DNA of 64,000 nt, from NCBI RefSeq assembly GCF_007786235.1, contig NZ_VNFK01000009.1, forward strand, positions 102,542 to 166,541, read 5' to 3'. The notes beneath the pieces are model-generated. The model was not told the DNA's origin and did no database searches. It saw nothing but the letters and a program-made list of their open reading frames with translations. Below are positions 26,226 to 35,246 of this stretch, piece by piece (position 1 is the stretch's first letter; each line of letters opens with the position of its first letter). Both the position numbers and the translations under genes were made by a program. Source of the DNA: Paenarthrobacter nitroguajacolicus. Lineage in GTDB: Bacteria; Actinomycetota; Actinomycetes; Actinomycetales; Micrococcaceae.

Positions 26226-27902
26226 ATGGGGTCAAGAGTGGAGTTGTTCGCGCAGATTCGGAGGGATGCCCGGGTGGAGGGCGCGTCAATCCGGGAGCTT
26301 GCCCGCAGGCACCAGGTGGCGCGGAAAACCGTGCGTAAGGCGTTAAGTTCCCCGGTCCCGCCAGAGCGTAAAACTCCTGTACGGTCCTCGCCGCGGCTTG
26401 ATCCTTATAAACCGACGATCGACGCCATGCTCGTCGAGGACACGACGGCGCCGAGGAAGCAGCGTCACACTGCCCGGAGGATTCTTGCCCGGCTCATCGA
26501 GGAGCATGGAGCGGACGAGTTGTCGTATTCGACGGTGCGTGACTACGTTCGGGTCCGCCGGGCGCAGATCGATGTGGAGGCCGGCCGCCGGGTTGAGGTA
26601 TTTGTTCCTCAGGAGCACGCCCCGGGCGCGGAAGCGGAAGTGGACTTCGGTGAAGTCTGGATCGTGCTGGACGGGGTAAAGACGAAATGCCACATGTTCA
26701 TCTTCCGGCTTTCTCACTCCGGCAAAGCCATCCACCGGATTTACCCCACCCAGGCCCAGGAAGCGTTTCTGGAAGGCCACGTCGAGGCGTTCAACGAGAT
26801 CGGCGGCGTGCCGGTCAAACATATCCGCTATGACAACCTCACCAGTGCCGTCAGGGCCGTGGTGTTCGGTCAGGGGCGGAACCGCCTGGAGAATGACCGG
26901 TGGGTGTTGTTTCGCTCGTTCTATGGATTTGATGCCTTTTATTGCCAGCCAGGTCTTGCCGGCGCTCACGAGAAAGGCGGGGTCGAGGGCGAGGTGGGCT
27001 GGTTCCGCCGCAACCGGCTGACCCCGATGCCCGTGGCGAGGTCCCTTGATGAGCTCAACGACTGGATCCGGAGCCGGGAGGTTCAAGACGATCAGCGGCG
27101 GATTGATGGCAGGATCCGCACTATCGGCCAGGACTTCGCCGCCGAGCGCCCGTTCCTGGCACCGTTGCCGGCCGACGAGTTCGATCCCGGTCTGGTGTTG
27201 AACCCGAGAGTGGACCGGTCCTCAATGATTACCGTGCGGATGGTGAAGTACTCGGTGCCAGCACGGTTCATCGGTCGGCGGGTCCGGGTTTCATTGCGGG
27301 CATCCGAAGTTGTGGTGTTCGACGGCCGCGCGGTGGCGGCCCGGCACCAGCGGATTATTGCCAAGGGCGGGCAGTCGGTCCAGTTGGACCATTATCTGGA
27401 GGTCCTCAAGACCAAGCCCGGCGCTTTGCCTGGTTCCACTGCTTTGGCCAGGGCGCGGGAGTCGGGTGCTTTCACCAGCGCCCATGACGCCTTCTGGTCT
27501 GCCTCGCGCAGGGTCAACGGTGATGCCGCGGGGACCCGTGAACTGATTGACGTCCTGCTGCTGCACCGATCGATGGAAGCCGAAGACATCGAGGCAGGGA
27601 TCACCGCAGCCCTTGGAGTAGGTGCCGTCAGTGCCGACGTCGTGGCGGTTGAAGGCCGCCGACATGCCTCCAGCATCCCTGCTGGTGGGTCCCGTCCTGA
27701 CCGTCATCGCGGTGCTCATGCTGAAGCGAAAGTGCAACGAGTTGTCAGCCTGACCCAGCGCCGGCTGATGGACCCGGCGGCGGTCATCGCCGGGCTCCCT
27801 CCAGACAAGCGGCCGCTCCCGGCGATCAGCGCCTATGACGAGCTGCTGGCCAAACGCACCGAACACTCCGCAGGAACCGCGTCGAAGGAAAACATCTCAT
27901 GA
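26226..27902 (+). CDS. istA: IS21-family transposase IstA
   Basis: Transposase of 558 residues: N-terminal HTH (SIRELARRHQVARKTVRKAL, about 20-40), DDE catalytic core with AEVDFGEVWIVLDG (first Asp), the IRYDNLTSAV region (second Asp) and a Glu in GAHEKGGVEGEVGWFRRN, and the Mu-type C-terminal beta-barrel (YSVPARFIGRRVRVSLR). Length and order match IS21 IstA. Its stop overlaps the istB start by 4 nt (ATGA), the usual coupling. The gene is intact, so the element may still be active. Confidence 0.95.
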   Translation: MGSRVELFAQIRRDARVEGASIRELARRHQVARKTVRKALSSPVPPERKTPVRSSPRLDPYKPTIDAMLVEDTTAPRKQRHTARRILARLIEEHGADELSYSTVRDYVRVRRAQIDVEAGRRVEVFVPQEHAPGAEAEVDFGEVWIVLDGVKTKCHMFIFRLSHSGKAIHRIYPTQAQEAFLEGHVEAFNEIGGVPVKHIRYDNLTSAVRAVVFGQGRNRLENDRWVLFRSFYGFDAFYCQPGLAGAHEKGGVEGEVGWFRRNRLTPMPVARSLDELNDWIRSREVQDDQRRIDGRIRTIGQDFAAERPFLAPLPADEFDPGLVLNPRVDRSSMITVRMVKYSVPARFIGRRVRVSLRASEVVVFDGRAVAARHQRIIAKGGQSVQLDHYLEVLKTKPGALPGSTALARARESGAFTSAHDAFWSASRRVNGDAAGTRELIDVLLLHRSMEAEDIEAGITAALGVGAVSADVVAVEGRRHASSIPAGGSRPDRHRGAHAEAKVQRVVSLTQRRLMDPAAVIAGLPPDKRPLPAISAYDELLAKRTEHSAGTASKENIS

Positions 27903-28714
27903 GCCCCACCGCACCGGCCACCACCATCACCCCAACCCTGCGACGGCGCCGCGGTCTGACTGAGCAGGCCGCGGTCGCGGCCGTGGACCAAGCATGCCGC
28001 CGATTGCGCCTGCCCACCATCCGGGCGGTTCTGGACGAAGCTCTGACCGTCGCGGGGAAGGAACAACTCTCTTACCAAGGCTTCCTGGCCGAGCTGCTGC
28101 TGGCCGAATGCGATGACCGGGACCGTCGCTCCTCAATCCGACGCGTCAAAGCCGCGAACTTTCCCCGGGATAAATGGCTCGGTGATTTCGATTTCGACGC
28201 GAACACGAACATCAACCCCGCTACCATCCATACCCTCGCTACCGGCGAATGGATTCGAAAAGGTGCACCGCTATGCCTGATCGGGGACTCCGGAACCGGC
28301 AAATCCCACCTGCTTATCGGGCTGGGCACCGCCGCGGCGGAGAAGGGATACCGGGTCAAATACACTTTGGCCACCCGGCTCGTGAACGAACTCGTCGAAG
28401 CCGCCGACGACAAAGTCCTCGCCAAGACCATCGCCAGATACGGCCGAGTGGACCTGCTCTGCATTGACGAGCTCGGCTATATGGAACTGGACCGGCGCGG
28501 CGCCGAACTCCTCTTCCAGGTCCTCACCGAACGCGAAGAGAAGAACTCCATCGCCATCGCTTCCAACGAGTCGTTCTCCGGCTGGACCAAGACATTCACC
28601 GACCCGCGCCTCTGCGCCGCGATCGTTGACCGGCTGACGTTCAACGGCACCATCATCGAAACCGGCACCGATTCCTACCGCCTCGCCCACAGCCTGACAA
28701 GGAACGCGCACTAA
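27899..28714 (+). CDS. istB: IS21-family helper ATPase IstB
   Basis: AAA+ protein of 271 residues required with IstA for transposition. Walker A GDSGTGKSHLLIG, Walker B LLCIDELGYMEL, sensor SNESFSGW and the terminal RLTFNGTIIETGTDSYRL are all intact. Its N-terminal helices provide the IstA contact region in this family. It is translationally coupled to istA. The next gene, merA, converges on it with 52 nt between the stops. Confidence 0.95.
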   Translation: MSPTAPATTITPTLRRRRGLTEQAAVAAVDQACRRLRLPTIRAVLDEALTVAGKEQLSYQGFLAELLLAECDDRDRRSSIRRVKAANFPRDKWLGDFDFDANTNINPATIHTLATGEWIRKGAPLCLIGDSGTGKSHLLIGLGTAAAEKGYRVKYTLATRLVNELVEAADDKVLAKTIARYGRVDLLCIDELGYMELDRRGAELLFQVLTEREEKNSIAIASNESFSGWTKTFTDPRLCAAIVDRLTFNGTIIETGTDSYRLAHSLTRNAH

Positions 28715-28766
28715 AAGGTAGCCGCGGCCGCCCGCCCCACGAACACATAGGTTGTCGTTGACCACT

Positions 28767-30209
28767 TCATGCCGCGCAACAGGACAGTTTGGAGACGTCA
28801 GTAGTGAAGGACTGGGCTGCTATCTTGATGCCTTCGGCCATGGTCAGATAGGGGCTCCAGAGATTCGCGACCTGATCAACGGTCATCCCGGCCTCCAGAA
28901 TGTAAATCCCTGCGGCGGCGATGTCCCCGGCGTCCTTACCCACGACAGTGATCCCTACAATCCGACCCGTGTCCGCGTCGGCAACGATCTTGATGAAGCC
29001 GCGGGTATCACGGTTCACCAGCGCGCGAGGGATAAATTTGAGCGGCAGAACCCGGCACATGCACCGGATCCCTGCCTGGTTCGCTTCCTTGTCCGTCATC
29101 CCGACAGCGGCCAGGGCAGGGCTGGTAAACGTGACCCGGGGCAGGTGCCGGTAATCGACCTCACGCCCGGCACCCTCAAAGGCGTTCTCCACCATCAGGG
29201 CCCCGTGCGCGGCGGCGACATAAACGAACTCCGGGTGACCCGTCACATCACCCGCGGCCCAGATCCTCGGATTAGTACTGCGAAGGCTCCCGTCGACCAG
29301 GACTTCCCCGCGGTCCCCGGTTTCAACGCCGACCATGCAAAGGTTCAAATCCTCCGTGACCGGGCGCCGGCCTGTTGCCATGAGCAGGCGCGCGGCCCTG
29401 AATTCCTCGTTTCCTCCTGAGACGGAAGCATCCACGACCACGTCCCCCGACACCTCATCGGTCCGGACCGAGGACGCTGTCGCTCGACGGACGACCCGGA
29501 TGCCCTCATCGGCGAAGACACCGGCGAGGGCATGCCCGGCTTCAGGCTCTTCGGCCGAGGCGAGCTTGGACCGGACCAGGATGGTCACCTCCGTGCCGAG
29601 CCGGGCGAAAAGCTGCGCCTGCTCCAGCGCCACATACCCGCCGCCCACCACCAGCATCGAAGCGGGAACGTCCTGCAGCTCCATCGCACTCGTGGACGTC
29701 AGATAATCCACCTCGTCCATTCCCGGCACTTCAGGGATCCAGGGGGTGGAGCCGGTCGCGACCAGGTAGTGTTCCGCGCTGACTGTCTCGGTGGTTCCGC
29801 CCGGGGCGGTGATGTTCAAAACCGGTGCGGCTGCGGTTCCGGCGAACACCGCCGTCCCCCGCTGCAGGTTCCATCCATAGCCCGCGGCGAGATCCACATA
29901 CTTCTCTGACCGCATGGATTCGACCAGTGAGCGCTTCCCGGCGACCAGTTCGGGCATATCCACCGGCTCTGCGGAGGTGCTGATACCGGGGAACCGTCCG
30001 GAAGCATCGAGGGCGACATGGCGGGCTTCCGCGGCGGCCAGCAGGGCCTTGGACGGGATGCAGCCCGTGTTCACGCACGTGCCTCCCACAGTGCTGCGCT
30101 CCACCATCAACACCCGCTTGCCACGGCTGGTTGCCCGGATGGCCGCAGCGAAAGCAGCCCCGCCGGAACCGATAATGGCCAGGTCATAATCGAAAGATGC
30201 TGCCGACAC
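28767..30209 (-). CDS. merA: mercuric reductase
   Basis: FAD-dependent pyridine nucleotide-disulfide oxidoreductase of 480 residues that reduces Hg(II) to Hg(0) with NADPH. FAD site IIGSGGAAFAAAI, redox pair GGTCVNTGCIPSK, NAD(P) site VVGGGYVALEQAQ and the MerA-specific C-terminal vicinal cysteines in LSCCAA are intact. It lacks the N-terminal HMA extension of longer MerA proteins. GTG 30209 has AGGAG at 6 nt; upstream in-frame sequence is not protein-like. It is divergent from merR and lies inside the IS21-family element; no merB, merT or merP is seen. Confidence 0.92.
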   Translation of the reverse strand: MSAASFDYDLAIIGSGGAAFAAAIRATSRGKRVLMVERSTVGGTCVNTGCIPSKALLAAAEARHVALDASGRFPGISTSAEPVDMPELVAGKRSLVESMRSEKYVDLAAGYGWNLQRGTAVFAGTAAAPVLNITAPGGTTETVSAEHYLVATGSTPWIPEVPGMDEVDYLTSTSAMELQDVPASMLVVGGGYVALEQAQLFARLGTEVTILVRSKLASAEEPEAGHALAGVFADEGIRVVRRATASSVRTDEVSGDVVVDASVSGGNEEFRAARLLMATGRRPVTEDLNLCMVGVETGDRGEVLVDGSLRSTNPRIWAAGDVTGHPEFVYVAAAHGALMVENAFEGAGREVDYRHLPRVTFTSPALAAVGMTDKEANQAGIRCMCRVLPLKFIPRALVNRDTRGFIKIVADADTGRIVGITVVGKDAGDIAAAGIYILEAGMTVDQVANLWSPYLTMAEGIKIAAQSFTTDVSKLSCCAA

Positions 30210-30381
30210 GAGGGACTCCTGAAGATGGAAGGGAAGCAGCCGCCAGCACACCTGTTGCTCAACCGACCGCCATGTGCAGCCTTCAACCGAAGACCAGCTC
30301 TGCATCCCATTCTCAACCTTCCCCTACACTGGAATGTCAAGGAATCGCCGTCCTGGCCGCCTGCTAAGAAATGAGTTCATG

Positions 30382-30771
30382 ATGCGTATCGGTGAGGCCG
30401 CGGCAGCGGCAGGGATGACAACCAAGACGCTGCGTTTCTACGAGGACAGCGGGCTTCTCCCGGCAGCGAAAAGATCCTCTAACGGCTACCGGGACTACCA
30501 TGACGACTCCGTGGCCAGGCTCGAATTCATCCGCCGCGGACGGGCCGCAGGCCTCGCCCTGACCCAAATACGCGAAATTCTTAGCCTCCGTGACGCCGGA
30601 GAAGCCCCCTGCGCCCACGTCCAAGACCTTCTCTCCAACCAGCTGGCCGAACTGGACCACCAGATTTCTGAACTAATGGCGCTGCGATCCATCGTCGCCG
30701 GCCTTCACGCCACTGCCGCGTCCGGGACCGACGCAAGCTGCGATCCCGAACAAATCTGCAGCTACCTCTGA
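30382..30771 (+). CDS. merR: MerR-family metal-responsive regulator
   Basis: A 129-residue activator: N-terminal HTH_MerR (MRIGEAAAAAGMTTKTLRFYEDSGLL), a long dimerisation helix and a short C-terminal metal loop. Cysteines fall at 77, 120 and 126, compatible with three-coordinate Hg binding, though the last two are closer together than in Tn501 MerR (117 and 126 as I recall). An ATG one codon earlier (30379) is equally possible; the ribosome site is weak. It is divergent from merA, with an imperfect dyad CCTT...AAGG at 30317-30342 in the shared promoter. Confidence 0.85.
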   Translation: MRIGEAAAAAGMTTKTLRFYEDSGLLPAAKRSSNGYRDYHDDSVARLEFIRRGRAAGLALTQIREILSLRDAGEAPCAHVQDLLSNQLAELDHQISELMALRSIVAGLHATAASGTDASCDPEQICSYL

Positions 30772-30911
30772 CGCACTACTCCGCCAGACGCCAGCTTCCA
30801 ACAACCGGGACCCCGGGTATCGTCCCAACCCGCGGCAGTGTTTTCACAGACCCAGAAACCACGCCAAGAACCCCTAGACACCCTCACAACATCATCCCCG
30901 GACGTCCGACG

Positions 30912-30950
30912 GGTGGGTACCGTTCGGGCCGTCCTAGTGGGCTCCGATCA
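30912..30950 (-). repeat. right terminal inverted repeat of the IS21-family element
   Basis: 39 nt, the exact reverse complement of 26095-26133, ending CCGATCA. It lies about 140 nt beyond the merR stop. Confidence 0.85.
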
Positions 30951-30953
30951 CGT

Positions 30954-31060
30954 TGACACAATCACTTGCCGCACTTGAAACGCAGCACGAAGGAAAACAC
31001 CTAGCGGTAACTACAGTTCTGGTTCGAGAAACCTACAGACCTTTCAGCGCCGACTCCTGA
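30954..31060 (+). pseudogene. 3' gene remnant outside the IS21-family element (LacI-tail-like)
   Basis: Just outside the right end of the element an open frame reads LTQSLAALETQHEGKHLAV, then TTVLVRETYRPFSADS, and stops at 31060. The pattern LPTxLVVREST at the end of LacI-family regulators is similar, so this may be the tail of such a gene. The rest is absent on the far side of the element. Tentative. Confidence 0.3.
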
Positions 31061-31196
31061 GGTCATGCGCTGGATCGCGGCGAAACTCACCAGCTTGGCC
31101 CGAACAGCACCCTGCCTCGCAACCCAGGGCCACAGATGCGTGTGCCCACTGGGGGCAAGGGAGGAAGTCGTGGGCTCGGAGGAGCAGTCCGCCGAA

Positions 31197-31242
31197 GTGT
31201 TTGGGGCGGCCCGGCCTCCTTGGGCCGGGCCGCCCCAAACAC
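31197..31242 (-). terminator. perfect 19-bp hairpin ending the transporter/oxidase operon
   Basis: Arms 31197-31215 and 31224-31242 are fully complementary (GTGTTTGGGGCGGCCCGGC and its complement) with an 8-nt loop. It lies 42 nt beyond the stop of the leftward oxidase gene. A-rich sequence at the stem base gives a short U-rich end on the transcript. Confidence 0.7.
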
Positions 31243-31283
31243 AGCATTCCATGATCGGATGGAAGTACTCTGGTGGACGTGCG

Positions 31284-32411
31284 CTATTTGAACCGTTCGG
31301 GCCGGATGAAGTCAAGGCCCTGGAAGGAACGTTTTCCGAGGGCCTCTTCAGCGGCGATTTCACCGTATCCGGTGGCGTTCTTGAACCCGCTTCCGGAGAA
31401 GCCGGAAGCACAGTAGATCCGGCTGCCCTCATTAATCCAGCCTAAAAGCGGGGCGTGGTCCTTGGTATAAAGGTCCGGGAACGCATCGGAGCGGACGATG
31501 TTCGGGTAAAGGCCGGGGAAGAACTCCGCGACCGTTTCGGTGGTCTCGACGATCTCCGCGGGGGTGAGTTCCCGGGGCACGCTTCCCGCGTCGGGGGTTG
31601 GCCGGCCTCGGCCGTCCAGGGTTGCCTTAACGGTCACGCCGTCGACTGCTGGCGCGCCGTACATGGAGCGGTCCTCGTACATCCGGGTGAAGATCGGGAA
31701 GCGCTCCGGGGAAAATTCTGCACCGTCGCGGGCGACGAACCAGGTCAGTATGATGCGCTTGGTTTCCGTTGCGCTCTTCAGGTACTCGGGTAAGAGTTCC
31801 CGGGACCACCCGCCGGAGGCGACAATGACGTTTTCGAAGGTCCAGGACTGCCCACCAGAGGCAATGACGACCCCTTCCTCGGTTTCGGTGAGGCTGTTGA
31901 TAGCGGTGTTGCTGTGGACTGTTGCGCCGTTGGCTTTGGCTGCGGCTATGGCTGTGGTGACGGCCCGGTCGGTTCGGAGGGCGCCGGCATTGGGGTCATA
32001 GACGGCGATGTCCTCGGGCCGGAGGTTGTGTTGGGGGTAGCGTTCTGCCATCTCCTCGCGGCTGAGAATTTGGTGTTCGGCTCCGTTAATACGAGCCGTT
32101 TCGAGAACGCCCGAGACATAGGCCCCGTCCTTTTTGCCGATCGAAAGTCCGCCGCAGCGGGTCAGAATGCTCTGGCCCGTCTCGGCTTCGAGTTGTGCCC
32201 ATAGTTCGCGGGAGCGTTTCCTGATGGGGTAGTAGGCAGGGTTGCCGCGGTAGACCATGCTGAACAGCCGGGTGTCTCCTCCGACGGCGCTGCGTGCATG
32301 GGCGGGGGAGTGTGCTTCGAACCCCACCACGGAGTCGGAGAGCCGGGAAGCTTGCCAGAGGGCCATGCTGCCGATGCTGCCCAGGCCGATGACTGCGAGT
32401 TTTCCATCCAT
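31284..32411 (-). CDS. FAD-dependent oxidoreductase, monomeric sarcosine oxidase/SolA-like
   Basis: A 375-residue flavin enzyme likely to oxidise an N-methyl or D/L amino acid. FAD-binding AVIGLGSIGSMALWQAS opens the protein; GGDTRLFSMVYRGNPAYY, CGGLSIGKKDG and SGFSGSGFKNATGYGEI match the sarcosine oxidase/N-methyltryptophan oxidase family. Where those enzymes carry the Cys that binds FAD covalently (CMYTNTPD), this one reads DLYTKDHAP, so FAD is probably non-covalent or the chemistry differs. It is the last gene of an operon with a polar amino-acid ABC transporter, whose cargo is therefore its likely substrate. Confidence 0.82.
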   Translation of the reverse strand: MDGKLAVIGLGSIGSMALWQASRLSDSVVGFEAHSPAHARSAVGGDTRLFSMVYRGNPAYYPIRKRSRELWAQLEAETGQSILTRCGGLSIGKKDGAYVSGVLETARINGAEHQILSREEMAERYPQHNLRPEDIAVYDPNAGALRTDRAVTTAIAAAKANGATVHSNTAINSLTETEEGVVIASGGQSWTFENVIVASGGWSRELLPEYLKSATETKRIILTWFVARDGAEFSPERFPIFTRMYEDRSMYGAPAVDGVTVKATLDGRGRPTPDAGSVPRELTPAEIVETTETVAEFFPGLYPNIVRSDAFPDLYTKDHAPLLGWINEGSRIYCASGFSGSGFKNATGYGEIAAEEALGKRSFQGLDFIRPERFK

Positions 32412-32413
32412 GG

Positions 32414-33181
32414 TTAGAGCACCTGCTTAAGGAAGGCTTGGGTGCGGGGTTCTTTGGGGTTGGTGAGGACTTCGCGGGCGTCGCCGCGTTCTACTACGTT
32501 GCCTTCGTCCATGAAGATCAGGGAGTCGGCTACTTCGCGGGCGAAGCCCATTTCGTGGGTGACGACCACCATGGTCATGCCTTTTCTGGCGAGGTCTTGC
32601 ATGACGTTGAGGACTTCGCCGACTTTTTCGGGGTCCAGGGCGGAGGTGGGTTCGTCGAAGAGGATGATCTCGGGGTTCATGGCCAGAGATCGGGCGATGG
32701 CGACGCGTTGTTGTTGCCCGCCGGAGAGTTCGGCCGGGTAACGGTCCCCGAAAGCGCCGAGTCCGACGCTGGTGAGCAGTTCCTGGGCTTGCTTGGCGGA
32801 TTGTTTCTTGTCGGCACGCTTGACCAGGACCGGTCCGGCCATGACGTTCTCGCGGGCGGTCATGTTGGGGAAGAGGTTGAAGGACTGGAACACCATGCCA
32901 ACGCGGGTGCGCTGCAGAGCCAGTTGTTTGGGTGGGAGGGCATGGTAGGCGGTGTCGGTTTCGTAGTAGCCGAAGTCGTCGCCGTTGACTTTCAGTATGC
33001 CGGAATCGACGGTTTCAAGTCCATTGATGCAGCGCAGAAGGGTGGATTTGCCGGATCCGGAAGGCCCGATGATGCAGCAGATTTCGCCGCTGGCGATGGT
33101 GAGGTCGACGTCTTTGAGAACTGTTTTGGGTCCGAAGGACTTCCTGATTTTATGGGCGTGGATGGTCCCGTCAGCGTTCAT
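32414..33181 (-). CDS. polar amino-acid ABC transporter, ATP-binding subunit
   Basis: ATPase of 255 residues of the GlnQ/HisP group. Walker [15 protein letters not shown]-loop [13 protein letters not shown], signature [12 protein letters not shown], Walker [14 protein letters not shown] and switch His in VVTHEMGFA are intact. Its start overlaps the permease stop by 4 nt and it is followed 2 nt later by the oxidase gene, so the set is one operon. It energises import by the permease and binding protein encoded upstream. Confidence 0.93.
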   Translation of the reverse strand: MNADGTIHAHKIRKSFGPKTVLKDVDLTIASGEICCIIGPSGSGKSTLLRCINGLETVDSGILKVNGDDFGYYETDTAYHALPPKQLALQRTRVGMVFQSFNLFPNMTARENVMAGPVLVKRADKKQSAKQAQELLTSVGLGAFGDRYPAELSGGQQQRVAIARSLAMNPEIILFDEPTSALDPEKVGEVLNVMQDLARKGMTMVVVTHEMGFAREVADSLIFMDEGNVVERGDAREVLTNPKEPRTQAFLKQVL

Positions 33182-34074
33182 CGTGCTATCCCTTCGGGTG
33201 CGGTGAGGGTGACTTTGCGGGCTCTGCGGGGGACCCGGACGGAGGTGTGTGAGTACTTTTGCTCGAGCTTGGATTGCGGGTAGCTCAGCAGCATGGTCAT
33301 CACCAAGTACCAGAGGCTGGCGACGATGAGCAGCGGGATGGTCTCGTAGGTGCGGGCGTAGATCAGTTGGGCGCTTTGGAGCAGTTCGGCTACGCCCAGG
33401 ACGGAGACCAGCGAGGTGCCTTTGAACATGCCGATGACCTGGTTGCCGGTGGCGGGGATGATCGAGGGCATGGCTTGGGGGATGATGACTTTGCGCATTT
33501 TCATGGCCCCGCTCATGCCCAGGGAGTCGGCGGCTTCGATTTGGCCTTTGCCGACTGAGGAGAATCCACCGCGGATGATTTCGGCCATGTAGGCCGCTTC
33601 GTTCAGGGTCAAGCCCACCAGAGCTGCGGTGATCGGACCCATCAGGGCGTTGGTGTCGATCGCGGTGCCAATGTCTGTGAACGGGATGCCGATGCTCAGG
33701 TTCGGGTACAGGGCCGAGAGGTTGAACCAGAAGATCAGCTGGACCAGGACCGGGGTGCCGCGGAAGATCGTGATGTAGACACCGGCCAGGGCTGCGATGG
33801 GTTTGATGGTCGAGGCCCTCATGATGGCCAGTCCCAGTCCCAGGAGGGTACCCAGGGCCATGCTGGCCACGGTCAGGAAGATGGTGAGCATCAGCCCGCG
33901 CAGGATGGACTCATGGGTGAAGTACTTCGCCACGACATCCCATTTGAAGTTCGGGTTCGTCGCGACCGAACTCAGGATGCCGATACCGACCAGGATGCAG
34001 ACCACCCAGGAAACGTACTCAAACGTGCTGCGCCGCTTCAACCGCGGCTTCAACGCCGAATCCAACCCGCTCAT
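33178..34074 (-). CDS. polar amino-acid ABC transporter, permease subunit
   Basis: HisM/GlnP-family inner-membrane protein of 298 residues with about five to six helices. The EAA loop [35 protein letters not shown] contacts the ATPase. ATG 34074 has GAAAG about 8 nt upstream and gives a natural N-terminus; an ATG at 34107 is the alternative. Only one permease gene is present, so a homodimer is expected. It is 45 nt downstream of the binding-protein gene. Confidence 0.9.
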   Translation of the reverse strand: MSGLDSALKPRLKRRSTFEYVSWVVCILVGIGILSSVATNPNFKWDVVAKYFTHESILRGLMLTIFLTVASMALGTLLGLGLAIMRASTIKPIAALAGVYITIFRGTPVLVQLIFWFNLSALYPNLSIGIPFTDIGTAIDTNALMGPITAALVGLTLNEAAYMAEIIRGGFSSVGKGQIEAADSLGMSGAMKMRKVIIPQAMPSIIPATGNQVIGMFKGTSLVSVLGVAELLQSAQLIYARTYETIPLLIVASLWYLVMTMLLSYPQSKLEQKYSHTSVRVPRRARKVTLTAPEGIAR

Positions 34075-34118
34075 CACTTTGCTTCTTTCAATAGTCACTT
34101 GCTTCATTTGCGACCGCT

Positions 34119-35042
34119 CTAGTTCAGTTTGGCGTCGGTAATGGCTCCGGACTCCAGCCCCCAGGTCTCGAGGGACTCCTTGTACTCCGGGGTCGCAAGG
34201 ACAGACTGAACTGCTGCTTGGAAGGCCGGAACCAGCGGCGATCCCTTCTTCAGGCCAATGGCCGTCAGGTCGCTGGAACCGACATTGACCCTGCCGAGCA
34301 TCGTGAAGGAGCCTGGCTGCTGCTTCTCAGCCCACCCGAGAGAGGTCGTGTCGTACAGGATGCCGTCGATGCGCTTGGAGTGCAGCTGGGTCAGTGCGTC
34401 CTGGACGTTGGGCAAAGTCACGGCATTGATGGCTGGCTGTCCCTTTGATGTGCAAGTCTGCTCGCTCAAAGCCGGGAGGCGCTTGAGCTGGCCCGTTGAT
34501 CCCTGGGTGACTGCGATGTTCTTCCCGCACAGGGTTTCTACGGTGAGGTTGAGCGGGTTGCCTGCGGCCGCCACCACGGACGTGCCGGCCTTGAAGTAGT
34601 CGATCATATCGAGGACCTTGAGGCGTTCTTCGGTCTTGGACATGGTGGTGGCAGTGAAATCGAACCTCCCTCCGTCCAGGCCCGGGATGATGGTGTCGAA
34701 CTTCGTGTCCACGAACTTCAGCTTCAGGTCAAGCTTCTTTGCAATGAGCCTGGCGATATCCGGGTTGAGTCCGATCGGGGTGCTGTTGTCCTCCGCAAGG
34801 AACGTCGTGGGCGGGTAGTGCAGATCCATGGCGACCGTGAGTTCACCCTTGTCCTTGAACGACTGCGGCAACAGTGCCATGGCAGCCGAGTCAGGCTGGA
34901 CACCCTCGGAAATGTCGGTGGTGTTGGCAGTCTTGGCTGCATCAGTTGTCGTCATGCTGGTGGCCGCGCCGCCACAGGCACTTAAAGCCAGCAGAACGGC
35001 GATCCCTGCAGCTGCTGTCTGCACTTTATTGATGGTCTTCAT
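34119..35042 (-). CDS. polar amino-acid ABC transporter, substrate-binding lipoprotein
   Basis: Family 3 binding protein of 307 residues: lipobox LALSAC (about Cys23), linker, then the two-lobed domain with GELTVAMDLHYPPTTF, PIGLNPDIARLIAKKL and FDTIIPGLDGGRFDF. The Asp/Arg ligand residues cannot be assigned safely, but the fold class binds polar amino acids. GGAAGG and GAAG precede the ATG. It is first in the operon SBP-permease-ATPase-oxidase; GntR-type operator sequences lie 200-270 nt upstream. Confidence 0.9.
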   Translation of the reverse strand: MKTINKVQTAAAGIAVLLALSACGGAATSMTTTDAAKTANTTDISEGVQPDSAAMALLPQSFKDKGELTVAMDLHYPPTTFLAEDNSTPIGLNPDIARLIAKKLDLKLKFVDTKFDTIIPGLDGGRFDFTATTMSKTEERLKVLDMIDYFKAGTSVVAAAGNPLNLTVETLCGKNIAVTQGSTGQLKRLPALSEQTCTSKGQPAINAVTLPNVQDALTQLHSKRIDGILYDTTSLGWAEKQQPGSFTMLGRVNVGSSDLTAIGLKKGSPLVPAFQAAVQSVLATPEYKESLETWGLESGAITDAKLN

Positions 35043-35246
35043 AATGCTTCCCTTCCAATGGCTCCAGTCGGGTTAGTCCGCTGGTGCGATGAGGTATTCA
35101 GAATCTGTTCAGAACGTCATTGCCGATGAACGAGACGTTTCTTGATGAAGAAAAACGCAGATATGCGTGCTGTGTCCGTCTCGTCTTGCAGGGCGTCGTG
35201 TGAGCTGGATCTCACCAACCTCCATTAAAAATGGAACACGAAGCCT

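Larger units (their letters stand above)
26092..30953 (+). mobile_element. IS21-family element carrying merA and merR as passengers
   Basis: About 4.86 kb bounded by identical 39-bp inverted repeats that begin TGATCGG (26095-26133; inverted at 30912-30950). The 5-bp direct repeat TGACA lies at 26087-26091 and 30954-30958, exactly 3 nt outside each repeat, consistent with a target duplication. istA and istB occupy the left half; the right half holds a leftward mercuric reductase gene and a rightward MerR gene. No copy of the terminal repeat was found just after istB, where a plain IS21 would end. A subterminal repeat GGTACCCACC recurs near 26168-26177. Confidence 0.8.

Noticed and set aside
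28715..28766. Possible right end of a plain IS21 directly after istB
   Set aside because: The 39-bp terminal repeat is not present there; its only inverted partner is at 30912-30950.
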